A stretch of DNA of 54,399 nt, taken from NCBI GenBank assembly GCA_903830945.1, contig CAIKVT010000063.1, forward strand, positions 1 to 54,399, written 5' to 3'. The notes under the pieces are model-generated. The model did no database searches and was not told the DNA's origin. It saw only the letters and a list, made by a program, of their open reading frames with translations. The translations under genes were made by a program, and so were the position numbers. This stretch comes from an uncultured Elusimicrobia bacterium (GTDB lineage Bacteria > Elusimicrobiota > Elusimicrobia > UBA1565 > UBA9628). Of the stretch, positions 32,604-41,387 are shown piece by piece. Each line of letters starts with the position of its first letter. Position 1 is the first letter of the stretch.

Positions 32604-33341
32604 ATGACCAAATGGGGCATCCTCGTGATTGCCGTCGGAAATGCCGTGGCCGCGTATGGCGGGGCTTTGGAGCCCATCAGCGATGCTTCGTTCGGGGACA
32701 CACTGTTTCAGATGCAGCTGGGCATATCCGCTCAGGCCAGCCAGCTCCGCGAGGCCGCTGAGGATGGATCCCAGGCCAAGTGCGCGCAGATCGTCGAGAA
32801 TATCGCCACCATCGTCGATGCCGACGCGCTGGATGATTGCAGGAATTTTTATTGGCACCACGGGCAGTATGACATCGGTTGGAACAAGATGATCAAGCTG
32901 ACTTATCGGCTGAGCGCTTTGGACCCCCAGGACGCGGAGCTTTATGGCGATTGCGCCTGGCTGTTGTGGTCTAAATGGGTCAGGTGGTCCAAGGACCCGG
33001 CGGGGGAGCCGGATGGCGCTAATGGGAAGGCTGAATCCATCCAGGTTTTCGAAAACGGCTTGGCCCGCACCGATAATAATCTCGGCATCGTCGTTGCTTA
33101 TGCCAAGCACATGACCTATTTCCTCCAGGATTGGCCCAAAGGCATCGAGCTTTGGAAGGACGTCAATGCGCGCGCCGCCGACAATCAGATGAGGATCCGG
33201 GCTCGGTTGAGCCTCGGCGAGTGCTACCGGGAATCGCGCCAAGTGGAGTCCGCCAGGGGATGGTTCAAGGCCGTGCTCGAACTCGACCCTCAGAATCACA
33301 TCGCGCTCGATTATCTGCAGGAACTGGGACAGGGGAAATAA
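32604..33341 (+). CDS. exported TPR-like protein
   Basis: Predicted protein of 245 residues. A short signal peptide (residues 1-20, MTKWGILVIAVGNAVAAYGG) is followed by helical repeats. RIRARLSLGECYRESRQVESARGWFKAVLELDPQNHIALDYL is a good TPR unit at the C-terminus; earlier units are degenerate (FYWHHGQYDIGWNKMIKLTYRLSALDPQDAELYGDCAWLL). It is probably a protein-protein adaptor in the periplasm. GGGAGAG lies seven bases before the ATG. Confidence 0.8.
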   Translation: MTKWGILVIAVGNAVAAYGGALEPISDASFGDTLFQMQLGISAQASQLREAAEDGSQAKCAQIVENIATIVDADALDDCRNFYWHHGQYDIGWNKMIKLTYRLSALDPQDAELYGDCAWLLWSKWVRWSKDPAGEPDGANGKAESIQVFENGLARTDNNLGIVVAYAKHMTYFLQDWPKGIELWKDVNARAADNQMRIRARLSLGECYRESRQVESARGWFKAVLELDPQNHIALDYLQELGQGK

Positions 33342-33578
33342 GCATATCCGAGGCTTCGGCCTCGTGATGCTGCGGGGCTGCATGGAGGCATACCGATCCC
33401 GCGACCACCTCTTATGGAACACCGGGCCCCTGCCGGAGATTTCGTCGGCCTTTTAAGCCGCCATGTAAGGAGGGCCGGGCTGGTCGGTCCTCGATTCCTT
33501 GGCCGCAAGGTCTTCGCGGACTGCCGCGGCATACGTATGCGCCCCTGTCTGTAACGCGGGTTCTGGGTGTTCCGGTCC

Positions 33579-33794
33579 ATGGAGCCCCTCGATTGGCGGG
33601 GTCTGTGCAACCCCGCCGTCCGTGCCCGGCGTCTGGTCATGGACCTCGTCGGCTGCGAGAAGCCTGTCGTGGACTGGGCCTCGCCCGCCAAGCATGAAAG
33701 CTTCCGTTTCAATTACGACCATTTTTGTTCTAATCACCGGTCCGGCATCTCGGCCTGCATCCAGACCCTGACCGGATCGCGCCAAACCTGCTAG
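33579..33794 (+). CDS. small doubtful ORF in a 465-base gap
   Basis: The stretch 33342-33806 has no clear gene. The best candidate is this 71-residue frame (starting MEPLDWRGLC), which reads fairly protein-like with five Cys and the sequence KHESFRFNYDHFCSNH. It has no Shine-Dalgarno sequence, overlaps the next promoter, and matches no family I know. It may be a fragment of a decayed gene or chance. Confidence 0.2.
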   Translation: MEPLDWRGLCNPAVRARRLVMDLVGCEKPVVDWASPAKHESFRFNYDHFCSNHRSGISACIQTLTGSRQTC

Positions 33795-33797
33795 AAT
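33768..33797 (+). promoter_or_regulatory. promoter of the 2-oxoacid dehydrogenase genes
   Basis: CTGACC (33768-33773), an 18-base spacer, TAGAAT (33792-33797), then nine bases to the ATG at 33807. The leader would be at most three bases. Confidence 0.45.
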
Positions 33798-33806
33798 CTC
33801 CCAGAT

Positions 33807-35768
33807 ATGGCTCGAGACGACAAGGCCCTGGACCGCGGTGAGCTCTTCCGGCAAGGGCTGCTCATCCGGGCCGTGGAACGTAGGCTCCTGGAACTTTTCG
33901 AGGAGGGGAAGCTCTCGGGCACCGTTCACACCTGCATCGGCCAGGAGCTCTGCGCCGCTGCTTTGGGTCCGGCTTTGGGTGAGGGAGACATCGTGGTGGC
34001 TCCGCATCGCTGCCATGGCCACTACCTGGCCCGCACCGGCGACGTGGAAGGGCTTATCGCCGAGGTCATGGGAAAGCGCACCGGTGCCAGCGGCGGCCGC
34101 GGCGGCAGCCAGCACATCGGAGCCCGCAACTTCTTCAGCAGCGGGGTCCAGGGCGGCATGGTCCCGGTCACGGCCGGCATGGCTTTGGCCTTGAAGCTGG
34201 CGGGGCGCCGGGATATCGCCGTGGCCATCATCGGCGACGGGACTTTGGGCGAAGGGGTCATCTACGAGACCTTAAACATCGCGGCCAAATGGGAACTGCC
34301 TTTGCTTGTGGTCCTGGAGAACAACCTTTACGCCCAGAGCACGTCCCAATCCCAGACCTTGGCCGGCGACATCTTGAGCCGCGCCGCAGCCTTCGGCATC
34401 GGCATATTCCGTGCCGACACGTGGGACCACGCCACCTTGACCGCGCGCTGCGCCGAGGTGGTGCGTCGGGTGCGTGAGTCGGGCAAGCCGCTCTTCTTCG
34501 TGGTGGACACATATCGGCTCATGGCCCATTCCAAGGGCGACGACAACCGCGACGCGGCCGAGATCAAGAGCTATTGGGAGAAAGACCCCTTGGAGCGCTT
34601 CGTTCGCGGCGAGCCGAAAGAGGCCGAGCCGATGCTGGTCGCCGCCTCTGCTCGCGTGGAGGCCGCGGTGGTCAAGGCCGAGGCGGCCCCGGATGCCGAG
34701 CCGCACGATGACGACGAGGACCCGGAGGGCACGGCCTCCTGTGGCTGGAAGCCGGGGGGATTCTTCAGCGATGAGCGGTGTGCGGCTTTGCTCAATGAGG
34801 CCCTGCGCCGCAATCTCAAGCGCGATGAGCGCATCATCCTCATCGGTGAGGACATCGAGTCTCCCTATGGCGGAGCTTTCAAGGTCACCAAGGACCTCAG
34901 CCGTGAGTTTCCCGGCCGGGTGCGCAACACGCCGATCTCGGAGGCAGCCATCGTGGGCCTGGGCAGCGGCTTGGCCATGGAGGGGCGCCTGCCGGTCGTG
35001 GAGATCATGTTCGGTGATTTCCTGGCCTTGGCCGCGGACCAGTTCATCAACCAGGCTTCCAAGTTCCGTTTCATGTATGGATGCCGGGACCGCATGCCTC
35101 TGGTGATCCGTGCGCCCATGGGCGGCCGGCGCGGTTACGGTCCGACGCATAGCCAGTCCTTGGAGAAGCACTTCCTTGGAGTGCCCGGCACCATGGTGCT
35201 GGCGCTCAACGGCCGCTGTGATCCCAGCGCGCTCTACGATACCTTGCTCGCCATCATCGACAGGCCGACCTTGGTTGTGGAGAACAAGCTGCTTTACGGC
35301 GCGCGCTTTTCCAAGCCCGCGCCTCGGGGTTTCGTGCTGGAGATCAGCGACGAGTGCTATCCAACGGTCCGTCTGAGGCCGCAGGGCCCGGCGGACCTGA
35401 CGCTTTTCTGCTACGGCGGGATGCTCCCGGAGGCTGAGTCGGCCCTGGAGACCCTTTTCGAGGAGCATGAGCTCCTTTGCGAGCTGATCTGTCCTACTCA
35501 GCTCTATCCATTCAACTCCTGGCCGGTACTCGACTCGGTGCGGCGCACGGGGCGGCTTTTGGTGGTGGAGGAGGGCCAGGCTTTCGCGGCCTTGGGCAGC
35601 GAGGTCGTGGCTAAGGTGGCGGAGGCCGCGCCTGGCGTATTGAAGAGCGTCGGGCGCTTGGCCGCGGCGCGCCATCCTATCCCGGCCGCGCCGAATCTGG
35701 AAGCCGAGGCATTACCCGGGGCCGGGCATATCGTGCGCAAGGTAAAGGAATTGATCCATGGCCAATGA
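33807..35768 (+). CDS. fused alpha/beta E1 component of a 2-oxoacid dehydrogenase complex
   Basis: Predicted protein of 653 residues. The alpha part (about 1-265) has HRCHGHYLARTGD, SGGRGGSQHIG and the thiamine-diphosphate motif GDGTLGEG (143-150) ending in NN at 172-173. A charged linker (about 265-315, rich in Glu/Asp/Ala) leads to the beta part (about 318-650) with GEDIESPYGGAFKVTKDLSREFPGRVRNTPISE and MFGDFLALAADQFINQASKFRFMYG. It decarboxylates a 2-oxoacid and passes the acyl group to lipoyl-E2. Pyruvate, acetoin or a branched 2-oxoacid are possible; GGRRGYGPTHSQSLE favours the PDH/acetoin/BCKDH beta type. The E2 gene overlaps its end by 11 bases. Confidence 0.9.
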   Translation: MARDDKALDRGELFRQGLLIRAVERRLLELFEEGKLSGTVHTCIGQELCAAALGPALGEGDIVVAPHRCHGHYLARTGDVEGLIAEVMGKRTGASGGRGGSQHIGARNFFSSGVQGGMVPVTAGMALALKLAGRRDIAVAIIGDGTLGEGVIYETLNIAAKWELPLLVVLENNLYAQSTSQSQTLAGDILSRAAAFGIGIFRADTWDHATLTARCAEVVRRVRESGKPLFFVVDTYRLMAHSKGDDNRDAAEIKSYWEKDPLERFVRGEPKEAEPMLVAASARVEAAVVKAEAAPDAEPHDDDEDPEGTASCGWKPGGFFSDERCAALLNEALRRNLKRDERIILIGEDIESPYGGAFKVTKDLSREFPGRVRNTPISEAAIVGLGSGLAMEGRLPVVEIMFGDFLALAADQFINQASKFRFMYGCRDRMPLVIRAPMGGRRGYGPTHSQSLEKHFLGVPGTMVLALNGRCDPSALYDTLLAIIDRPTLVVENKLLYGARFSKPAPRGFVLEISDECYPTVRLRPQGPADLTLFCYGGMLPEAESALETLFEEHELLCELICPTQLYPFNSWPVLDSVRRTGRLLVVEEGQAFAALGSEVVAKVAEAAPGVLKSVGRLAAARHPIPAAPNLEAEALPGAGHIVRKVKELIHGQ

Positions 35769-36873
35769 GGCTTTGACGGTCTTCATCCCCAAGGAAGCGG
35801 TCAACGATCTGACCGTGCGGCTCGCGGCTTGGCGCGCCGCGGATAAGGAGAAGGTCGAGGCCGGCCGGGTGATCGCGGAGATCGAGACGAGCAAGGCGGT
35901 GCTGGAGCTGCGCGCTCCGGCACCGGGCTTCCTGAGGTATTCGCTCAAGGAAGGCAGCGATGTGCCGGTGGGAAGTCCGCTGTGCTTCATCTCGCAGGGC
36001 CCTGAGGATCCGGTGCCGGAGCTCGAAGCCGAGACCGCAGCTGCAACCGAGGGCGGGCTGGTGGCGCGCCTGAGCCGCAAAGCGGCCGAACTAGTCAAAC
36101 AGCACGGCATCTCCTTGGATCAATTCGCGGGTAAGGGTCTCGTCCGGGAGGCGGACGTGCTGGCTCTCTTGGGCCTGCCCGTGCACCGCCCCGACATGGC
36201 TGCCGGGGTGGCGGCCAAGGCCGTGACTTTCAAGCGCGAGGTATTGGCCAAAACCAAGGTGGCTGAAGCGCGCTATTTGCTCTCAGGCTCCAACGCCTTG
36301 GCGAGCTCGGTGAGCGTCGCCTGCCCGACGCGGGGCCTGCGCGCCGCGGCGGCGCGCCATCCCGAGTGGGGCTCTAGCCCGGCGGCCATTATCGTATTTG
36401 AGGCGGCACGGCTTTTGCGCACGCATCCGGTCTTCAACGCCTTTTACGAAGACGGAGCCGTGAACTATTATGATGAGGTCAACGTGGGATTTGCAGTGGA
36501 CGCGGGCGAGGGCTTGAAGGTGCCGGTGATCCGCGACGCGGATAAAAAAGATCTGGGCGCCATCGCGCGCGGGATCCAGGACCTTCTGCTGGCTTATAGT
36601 AACGGCGAGATCACACTGGAGGCGGCTTCAGGGGGGACTTTTACGGTGACGGATCTTTCCGGTGAGGGAGTGTTTTCTTTCCAGCCGCTCATCAACCACC
36701 GGCAGTCCGCGATTCTGGGCGTGGGCGCGGAGTTCTTTGCGCCGAGGAGTTCCGAGGGGTTCTACCAGCTCATACTGGCTTTCGATCACCGATTGACAGA
36801 GGGTCGGGCCGCGGCGCAGTTTCTGAAGGATTTGCGCGATAAGTTATTTTCATATGAAGGGCGCAATCCGTAA
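35758..36873 (+). CDS. E2 dihydrolipoamide acyltransferase-like protein
   Basis: Predicted protein of 371 residues. The lipoyl domain (1-80) has the modified Lys46 in EIETSKAVLE. A peripheral-subunit-binding domain follows (about 100-140: LSRKAAELVKQHGISLDQFAGKGLVREADVLAL). The acyltransferase core occupies about 185-365. The catalytic region reads FDHRLTEG, so the usual Asp of DHRxxDG is replaced by Glu, and ALASSVSVACPT takes the place of the usual N-terminal core strand. It passes acyl groups from E1 to CoA if active. No E3 gene is in the window. It overlaps the E1 gene by 11 bases. Confidence 0.85.
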   Translation: MANEALTVFIPKEAVNDLTVRLAAWRAADKEKVEAGRVIAEIETSKAVLELRAPAPGFLRYSLKEGSDVPVGSPLCFISQGPEDPVPELEAETAAATEGGLVARLSRKAAELVKQHGISLDQFAGKGLVREADVLALLGLPVHRPDMAAGVAAKAVTFKREVLAKTKVAEARYLLSGSNALASSVSVACPTRGLRAAAARHPEWGSSPAAIIVFEAARLLRTHPVFNAFYEDGAVNYYDEVNVGFAVDAGEGLKVPVIRDADKKDLGAIARGIQDLLLAYSNGEITLEAASGGTFTVTDLSGEGVFSFQPLINHRQSAILGVGAEFFAPRSSEGFYQLILAFDHRLTEGRAAAQFLKDLRDKLFSYEGRNP

Positions 36874-36896
36874 AATTCGTAAAGGCCTGACCCCAT
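36871..36896 (+). repeat. REP-like sequence between E2 and its downstream gene
   Basis: TAAAATTCGTAAAGGCCTGA continuing with CCCCATTC. The GTAAAGGCCTGACCCC string is one I know as a recurring intergenic repeat in other bacterial genomes, often near RAYT-type transposases. Only one copy is seen here. Confidence 0.25.
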
Positions 36897-36898
36897 TC

Positions 36899-37702
36899 AT
36901 GGCTGAGGAGGCGATCCCTTACGTGGTCCTCCTGCGTCAGCCAGAGAAGATTGCTTTCCCCGCTTTGGCCGCAGTCCTGGCGCGCGCCCGCGGCTGTCCG
37001 ACGCTGGACGCCCTGGCCGTAGCCCGCTCCTGCTGGGGCATCCTGGAAGAGGATCACGCCGAGGCCGCGGCCCAGAGGTTGTCCGCATCCTTGATCGCGG
37101 CCGGCTTCGAGTCGTTGGCGTTGCCGCAGAATCTTATTGCGGACCTGCCCCCGGAAGTCGCGGTGGTCAAGGCGGATTTGGCATCGCAGACATCGGGATT
37201 CTGTACTGCCGACGGAGAGCTTCATCCCGCAGTCGACACCAGGCTCCTCTGTGCCGCCATCTTCAAACGCAGCGTGACTCAGACCATCAAGGTCCAGAAA
37301 GACATCAGCTTCACGGACAAGGCTCTGCAAGTGGGCCTGCTTATGGCCACGGGTTTGCCAATCGGGATGTCCCGTATGAGGAAAGAGGTGGACAAGACCG
37401 TCGTTGGTTCCGAGCTTTGGGGTGTCTTGGACCTCATCCTCATGGCTCCGCTGCGCCGTTTGCGCGTGCTGTCCGATGGCTTCGACTACTCCTGTCTTAA
37501 TGAAGACAAGGCCTATGATACCATGAGCAATTTCCGCGTCCTGGCCTGTCGGCTGGCCGCGCTCTGGCCCGAGGCGGGACGCAACCGCGGCTTGCGCTTC
37601 ATCCTGGACAGCCGGCCCCAGCGGGACATGGGCTACGAGTCCTTGGCGGATTTGGAGCGGGAGAGCCGCGCGCTGCTGACGGTGAGTGGGCTACGGTCCT
37701 AG
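36899..37702 (+). CDS. protein of unknown function linked to E1/E2
   Basis: Predicted protein of 267 residues, mostly helical, no membrane segment. It starts MAEEAIPYVVLLRQPEKIAFPALAAVLARARGCPTLDALAVARSCWGILEEDHAEAAA, which has a repeat-free alpha-helical look; the middle has KRSVTQTIKVQKDISFTDKALQVGLLMATGLPIGMSRMRKEVDKTV. I do not recognise a family, though the N-terminal pattern suggests an Elusimicrobiota-type conserved hypothetical. The ATG at 36899 is preferred because the upstream codons coincide with a REP-like sequence; an ATG at 36854 would overlap E2 by 20 bases. Position suggests the same operon as E1/E2. Confidence 0.6.
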   Translation: MAEEAIPYVVLLRQPEKIAFPALAAVLARARGCPTLDALAVARSCWGILEEDHAEAAAQRLSASLIAAGFESLALPQNLIADLPPEVAVVKADLASQTSGFCTADGELHPAVDTRLLCAAIFKRSVTQTIKVQKDISFTDKALQVGLLMATGLPIGMSRMRKEVDKTVVGSELWGVLDLILMAPLRRLRVLSDGFDYSCLNEDKAYDTMSNFRVLACRLAALWPEAGRNRGLRFILDSRPQRDMGYESLADLERESRALLTVSGLRS

Positions 37703-37757
37703 CGCAATATCGTGTCAGGGACCTGCGGCAAGGAATCGGTCCGCTTTCGCAGGGTGT

Positions 37758-37786
37758 TTGACGCCCTCTGGACAAACTGTTAGAAT
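37758..37786 (+). promoter_or_regulatory. near-consensus promoter giving a leaderless mRNA
   Basis: TTGACG (37758-37763), a 17-base spacer, TAGAAT (37781-37786), then CCTGAC and the ATG at 37793. Transcription should start at the A of the ATG. It drives two response regulators, lysS, the lolE/lolD pair and probably the ExoIII gene. Confidence 0.7.
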
Positions 37787-37792
37787 CCTGAC

Positions 37793-38182
37793 ATGGCTCA
37801 TATCATGGTCGTCGACGACGAACGAGACGTCGTGACTTTGGTCAGATTTTTGCTCGAGCGCGACGGGCATCTGGTCACTACGGCTTACGACGGCGGCGAA
37901 GCCCTGGCCAAGCTGGGAGTTGAGCCTGCCGATCCGGCGGCCTCCTTGCCGGACCTCATCGTGCTCGACGTGATGATGCCTATATTCGACGGCTTCACGG
38001 TCAGCGCCCGGCTCGCCGATAATGAGCGGACCAAGGCCATCCCCCTCATCATCCTGACCGCTAAGGGCGAGATGCGCGACCTCTTCCAGGCCGCCGCTAA
38101 CGTGGCGTGCTACTTGGCTAAGCCCTTCGACCCCAAAAACCTGCGCGCGCGCATCACCGAAATCCTCGCCCGGCAGAAGTAG
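37793..38182 (+). CDS. single-domain response regulator, first of a tandem pair
   Basis: Predicted protein of 129 residues, a receiver domain only. Acidic pocket VVDDE (7-10), phospho-acceptor Asp59 in LIVLDVMMP, switch Thr in IILTAKGE, Lys in LAKPFDPKNL. The loop after beta3 is of a special type with KGEMRDLFQAAANVACYLAKPFDP, shared with the next gene. The two genes are paralogues separated by three bases. The start codon lies six bases after the -10. The partner kinase is unknown. Confidence 0.9.
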   Translation: MAHIMVVDDERDVVTLVRFLLERDGHLVTTAYDGGEALAKLGVEPADPAASLPDLIVLDVMMPIFDGFTVSARLADNERTKAIPLIILTAKGEMRDLFQAAANVACYLAKPFDPKNLRARITEILARQK

Positions 38183-38185
38183 CTC

Positions 38186-38578
38186 GTGGGCAATATCCTC
38201 GTCGTCGACGACGAGTCCGAGGTCGTCACCTTGTTGCGCTTGCTCTTGGAGAGGGATGGTCATGCCGTGGCCGCGGCCACTAATGGGGTCGATGCCCTGC
38301 GGGCCCTTGGGCTGGAGCCTATTGACTCTGCGGTCGCGCTTCCGGACCTGATGATCCTTGACATTATGATGCCGGTCATGGACGGCTTCACCCTCAACAG
38401 TCGCCTGCGGGGATTTCCGGTGGCCCAGAACCTGCCTGTCATCGTTCTGACCGCAAAGGGCCAGAAGATGCGTGACCTCTTCCAGAGTTCGCCCAACGTG
38501 GCGGCCTACGTCCAGAAGCCTTTCGATCCTCAGATGCTGTGCGACCTTATCACCGGGATACTCGCCCGTAAGAGGTGA
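38186..38578 (+). CDS. single-domain response regulator, second of a tandem pair
   Basis: Predicted protein of 130 residues, paralogue of the preceding gene across its whole length. Acidic residues VVDDE, phospho-acceptor Asp59 in LMILDIMMP, switch Thr in VLTAKGQK and Lys in VQKPFDPQML. The start is GTG at 38186. The two receivers could form a heterodimer or share one kinase. Its stop is followed after two bases by the start of lysS. Confidence 0.9.
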   Translation: MGNILVVDDESEVVTLLRLLLERDGHAVAAATNGVDALRALGLEPIDSAVALPDLMILDIMMPVMDGFTLNSRLRGFPVAQNLPVIVLTAKGQKMRDLFQSSPNVAAYVQKPFDPQMLCDLITGILARKR

Positions 38579-38580
38579 CC

Positions 38581-40149
38581 ATGCCCGAAGCCGGCGGTTC
38601 TCTCGAAGACATCCTCGCCGCCAAGCGCGCTAAGGTGGCGGAGTTGCGCGCCCGGGGCCTTGACCCATACCCCTCGCGCAGCGTCAAAACCCATTCCACG
38701 GTAGACGTCCTGCGTCTGGGCGCGACCCTCTCCGGTTCCGAGCATTCGAGCCAGAGCGTGTCCTGCGCCGGGCGCATTCTGCAGCTTCGGGACATGGGCA
38801 AGTCCATCTTCGCCCATGTGTCGGACGCCGCGGGTCGCTGTCAGGTCTATTTCAAGAAGGACGCTTTGCCAGAGCTCGAATTCCTTCTGGTCAAGAAGGA
38901 CCTCCAGGTCGGGGATTTTATCGGCGTCTCCGGTAACGTATTCAAGACCAAGACCGGTGAGACCACCGTGGCCGTGGCCTCGGTCGTCCTTCTGGCCAAG
39001 GCCCTGCGTCCCTTGCCGGAGAAATGGCACGGTCTCAAGGACGTGGAGATCCGCTATCGGCATCGCCACCTCGACCTCGTCGCCAGCGAGGACGTGCGCA
39101 AGAAGTTTGAGCAGCGTTCGCTGATTATCTCGACCATCCGTCGGACCATGGATCGACTGGGATTCCTGGAGGTTGAGACGCCGATCCTCCTGCCCCAGGC
39201 CGGCGGCGCCGCGGCACGGCCCTTCCATACCCACCACAACGCCCTGGACGCCGACCTGGTGATGCGCATCGCCATCGAGCTTTATTTGAAGCGTCTCATT
39301 ATCGGCGGCTTCGAGCGGGTCTATGAGATCGGCCGTATCTTCCGCAACGAGGGCATCGACACCCGCCACAACCCAGAGTTCACCATGATGGAGGCTTACC
39401 AGGCCTACAGTGACTACAACGGCATGGCCGAGCTCTTCGAGACCCTGGTGGCCGAGTGCGCCGAGGCCCTGAAGATCTCAGAGGTCGTCTATGGCGAGCA
39501 TAAGATATCTCTTAAGCCTCCGTTCCGCCGTGTATTCCTGCCTGAACTTTGGGAAAAACAGTGCGGCGATCGGATGGAGAATATCCTGCAGGGTAAAGGT
39601 TTTAATCGGGAATGCCTGATGTTATGCGCCGGGAAATTGAATATTCCTGTCGGCGGCAAGACGCCGTCCGCCAAGGTCTTCGAGCGCATCTTCGACGCGA
39701 AGATCCTGCCGCTGCTCGATCAGCTTACCTTTGTCTTCGACCATCCCACGGCGATCACGCCCTTGGCCAAGCTCAAGTGCGGCAGTCAGGGATTGGTTGA
39801 GCGCTTCGAGGTCTTCGCCGCCGGTCAGGAATACGCCAACGCTTACACCGAGCTCAATGACCCCCAGGACCAGCGTGAGCGCCTGCAAGAGCAGGCCCGC
39901 CAGCGCCGCGAGGAGGGAGATGATGAGGCCGACGTCCTCGATGAGGATTTCGTGCAGGCTATGGAGTGCGGCATGCCCCCCATGGGCGGCATCGGTGTGG
40001 GCATCGACCGGCTGGTGATGCTCCTGACCGGTCAGCCTTCCATCCGGGACGTCATCCTTTTCCCCACGCTCAAACGTGAAGTCGCGCCGCTCCCTTCGGG
40101 AGTGGAGAATAGCCGATCTTCGGGGACGACGCCTCCAGGGGCGTTGTGA
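38581..40149 (+). CDS. lysS: lysine--tRNA ligase, class II
   Basis: Predicted protein of 522 residues, typical length. It charges tRNA-Lys with lysine. The N-terminal OB-fold anticodon-binding domain spans about 55-165. The class II catalytic domain has motif 2 (GRIFRNEGIDTRHNPEFTMME) and motif 3 (GGIGVGIDRLVMLLTGQPSIRDVILFP). The C-terminal tail of about 25 residues is extra and Ser/Gly-rich. The ATG at 38581 follows AGAGGTGACC; a GTG at 38575 is an alternative. The last 4 bp overlap the next gene (GTGA). Confidence 0.95.
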   Translation: MPEAGGSLEDILAAKRAKVAELRARGLDPYPSRSVKTHSTVDVLRLGATLSGSEHSSQSVSCAGRILQLRDMGKSIFAHVSDAAGRCQVYFKKDALPELEFLLVKKDLQVGDFIGVSGNVFKTKTGETTVAVASVVLLAKALRPLPEKWHGLKDVEIRYRHRHLDLVASEDVRKKFEQRSLIISTIRRTMDRLGFLEVETPILLPQAGGAAARPFHTHHNALDADLVMRIAIELYLKRLIIGGFERVYEIGRIFRNEGIDTRHNPEFTMMEAYQAYSDYNGMAELFETLVAECAEALKISEVVYGEHKISLKPPFRRVFLPELWEKQCGDRMENILQGKGFNRECLMLCAGKLNIPVGGKTPSAKVFERIFDAKILPLLDQLTFVFDHPTAITPLAKLKCGSQGLVERFEVFAAGQEYANAYTELNDPQDQRERLQEQARQRREEGDDEADVLDEDFVQAMECGMPPMGGIGVGIDRLVMLLTGQPSIRDVILFPTLKREVAPLPSGVENSRSSGTTPPGAL

Positions 40150-41387
40150 GCTTCGAGCTGTTCATCGCCTGGCGCTACCTTAAGGCCGAACGTAAGGGCC
40201 TTTTCGCCGTGGTCACCACGGCCATCGGCGTGGCAGGAGTCATGGTGGGCGTGGCCGCGCTGATCACCACGCTTTCGGTTATGAATGGATTCCAGACCGA
40301 CATTCAGAAGAAGGTCATCGGCGCCCAGGCGCACCTGATGGTCTACGGGGCTCGTACGGCCGGTGAGTTCAGCCGCGCCGCGGAGGTTTTGCGCTCCGAC
40401 CCGGAAGTGAGCGCGACCGCGCCTTTCGTCATGGGTCAGGCCATCCTTTCTGTCGGGGACCGCACTATGGGCATCGTCTTGAAGGGCCTCGATCCACAGC
40501 AGGAGTTCAAGGTCAATAGCCTGGCCTCGTCCTTGAGCGAGGGGTCCTGGCAGGGCCTCAAGCCTTCGGCCCGATCTGATTCAGGCAAGCCGACCCTTCC
40601 TGGAATCGTCCTTGGAGAAGAGTTGGCTCGCAACGTGGGCGTCTGGGTCGGGGGGCAAGTGGTCCTGGTCTCGCCTAAGAGCGTGGCCACTCCCTTGGGC
40701 ATGATGCCTAAGATGCAGAAGTTCGAGGTCAAGGGCCTGTTGCACACGGGCTACTACGAGTATGACAGCACCACTGGTTACGCGGACATCTCCGCGGCCG
40801 CTAAGTTCTTCGGGGTAGAGGCCGGGGCCACGGGCCTCAGCGCCCGCCTGCGCGACCTCGATCGCGCCGAGATCGTGGCCAAGCGTCTGCAATCGAGCTT
40901 TGGTTCGGGGTATCTGGTGCGCACCTTTAACGACATGAACCGCACGCTCTTCGCCGCGCTCAAGCTTGAGAAGGGGGTCATGTTCATCATCCTGACCCTC
41001 ATTACCTTGGTCGCCTCGCTCAATATCGCTTCGACCTTGATACTGCGAAGCGTGGAGAAGACCAAGGACATCGGGCTCCTTAAGGCCATGGGCGCCACGC
41101 CCCGGCAGATCCGGCGCATCTTTTGGATAGAGGGCTCAATCATCGGCGGGGCGGGGGTAGTCATGGGCCTGGTCCTGGGTCTGATTCTGTGCTGGGTCAT
41201 CTGGCGCTTTCCCATCGTGGAACTGCCTTCGGACATCTACTATCTTTCGCGCGTGCCGGTCCACGTCAAGCTCTGGGACGTGGTCGCGGTTGTCTCCATG
41301 GGCGCGCTGCTATCGCTTTTGGCCACTGTCTATCCCGCGTTTCGCGCCGCCAAGGTCAATCCTGTGGAGGCTATCCACTATGGCTGA
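40146..41387 (+). CDS. lipoprotein-releasing ABC transporter permease (LolC/LolE type)
   Basis: Predicted protein of 413 residues. An N-terminal cytoplasmic start FELFIAWRYLKAERKG is followed by one transmembrane helix (about 24-48), a large periplasmic MacB_PCD-like domain, and three C-terminal helices with the LolC/E region ILRSVEKTKDIGLLKAMGATPRQIRRIFWIEG. It pulls mature lipoproteins from the inner membrane for delivery to LolA. Only one permease gene is present, so it probably forms a homodimer (LolF-like) with LolD. The start is GTG at 40146, overlapping lysS; its end overlaps lolD by 8 bases. Confidence 0.9.
   Translation: MSFELFIAWRYLKAERKGLFAVVTTAIGVAGVMVGVAALITTLSVMNGFQTDIQKKVIGAQAHLMVYGARTAGEFSRAAEVLRSDPEVSATAPFVMGQAILSVGDRTMGIVLKGLDPQQEFKVNSLASSLSEGSWQGLKPSARSDSGKPTLPGIVLGEELARNVGVWVGGQVVLVSPKSVATPLGMMPKMQKFEVKGLLHTGYYEYDSTTGYADISAAAKFFGVEAGATGLSARLRDLDRAEIVAKRLQSSFGSGYLVRTFNDMNRTLFAALKLEKGVMFIILTLITLVASLNIASTLILRSVEKTKDIGLLKAMGATPRQIRRIFWIEGSIIGGAGVVMGLVLGLILCWVIWRFPIVELPSDIYYLSRVPVHVKLWDVVAVVSMGALLSLLATVYPAFRAAKVNPVEAIHYG

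Noticed and set aside
33453-34115. 220-codon minus-strand ORF across the E1 start
   Set aside because: Mostly antisense to the E1 N-terminal coding region; no family features.
34272-35675. 467-codon minus-strand frame
   Set aside because: Antisense to the E1 gene, whose thiamine motifs are complete.
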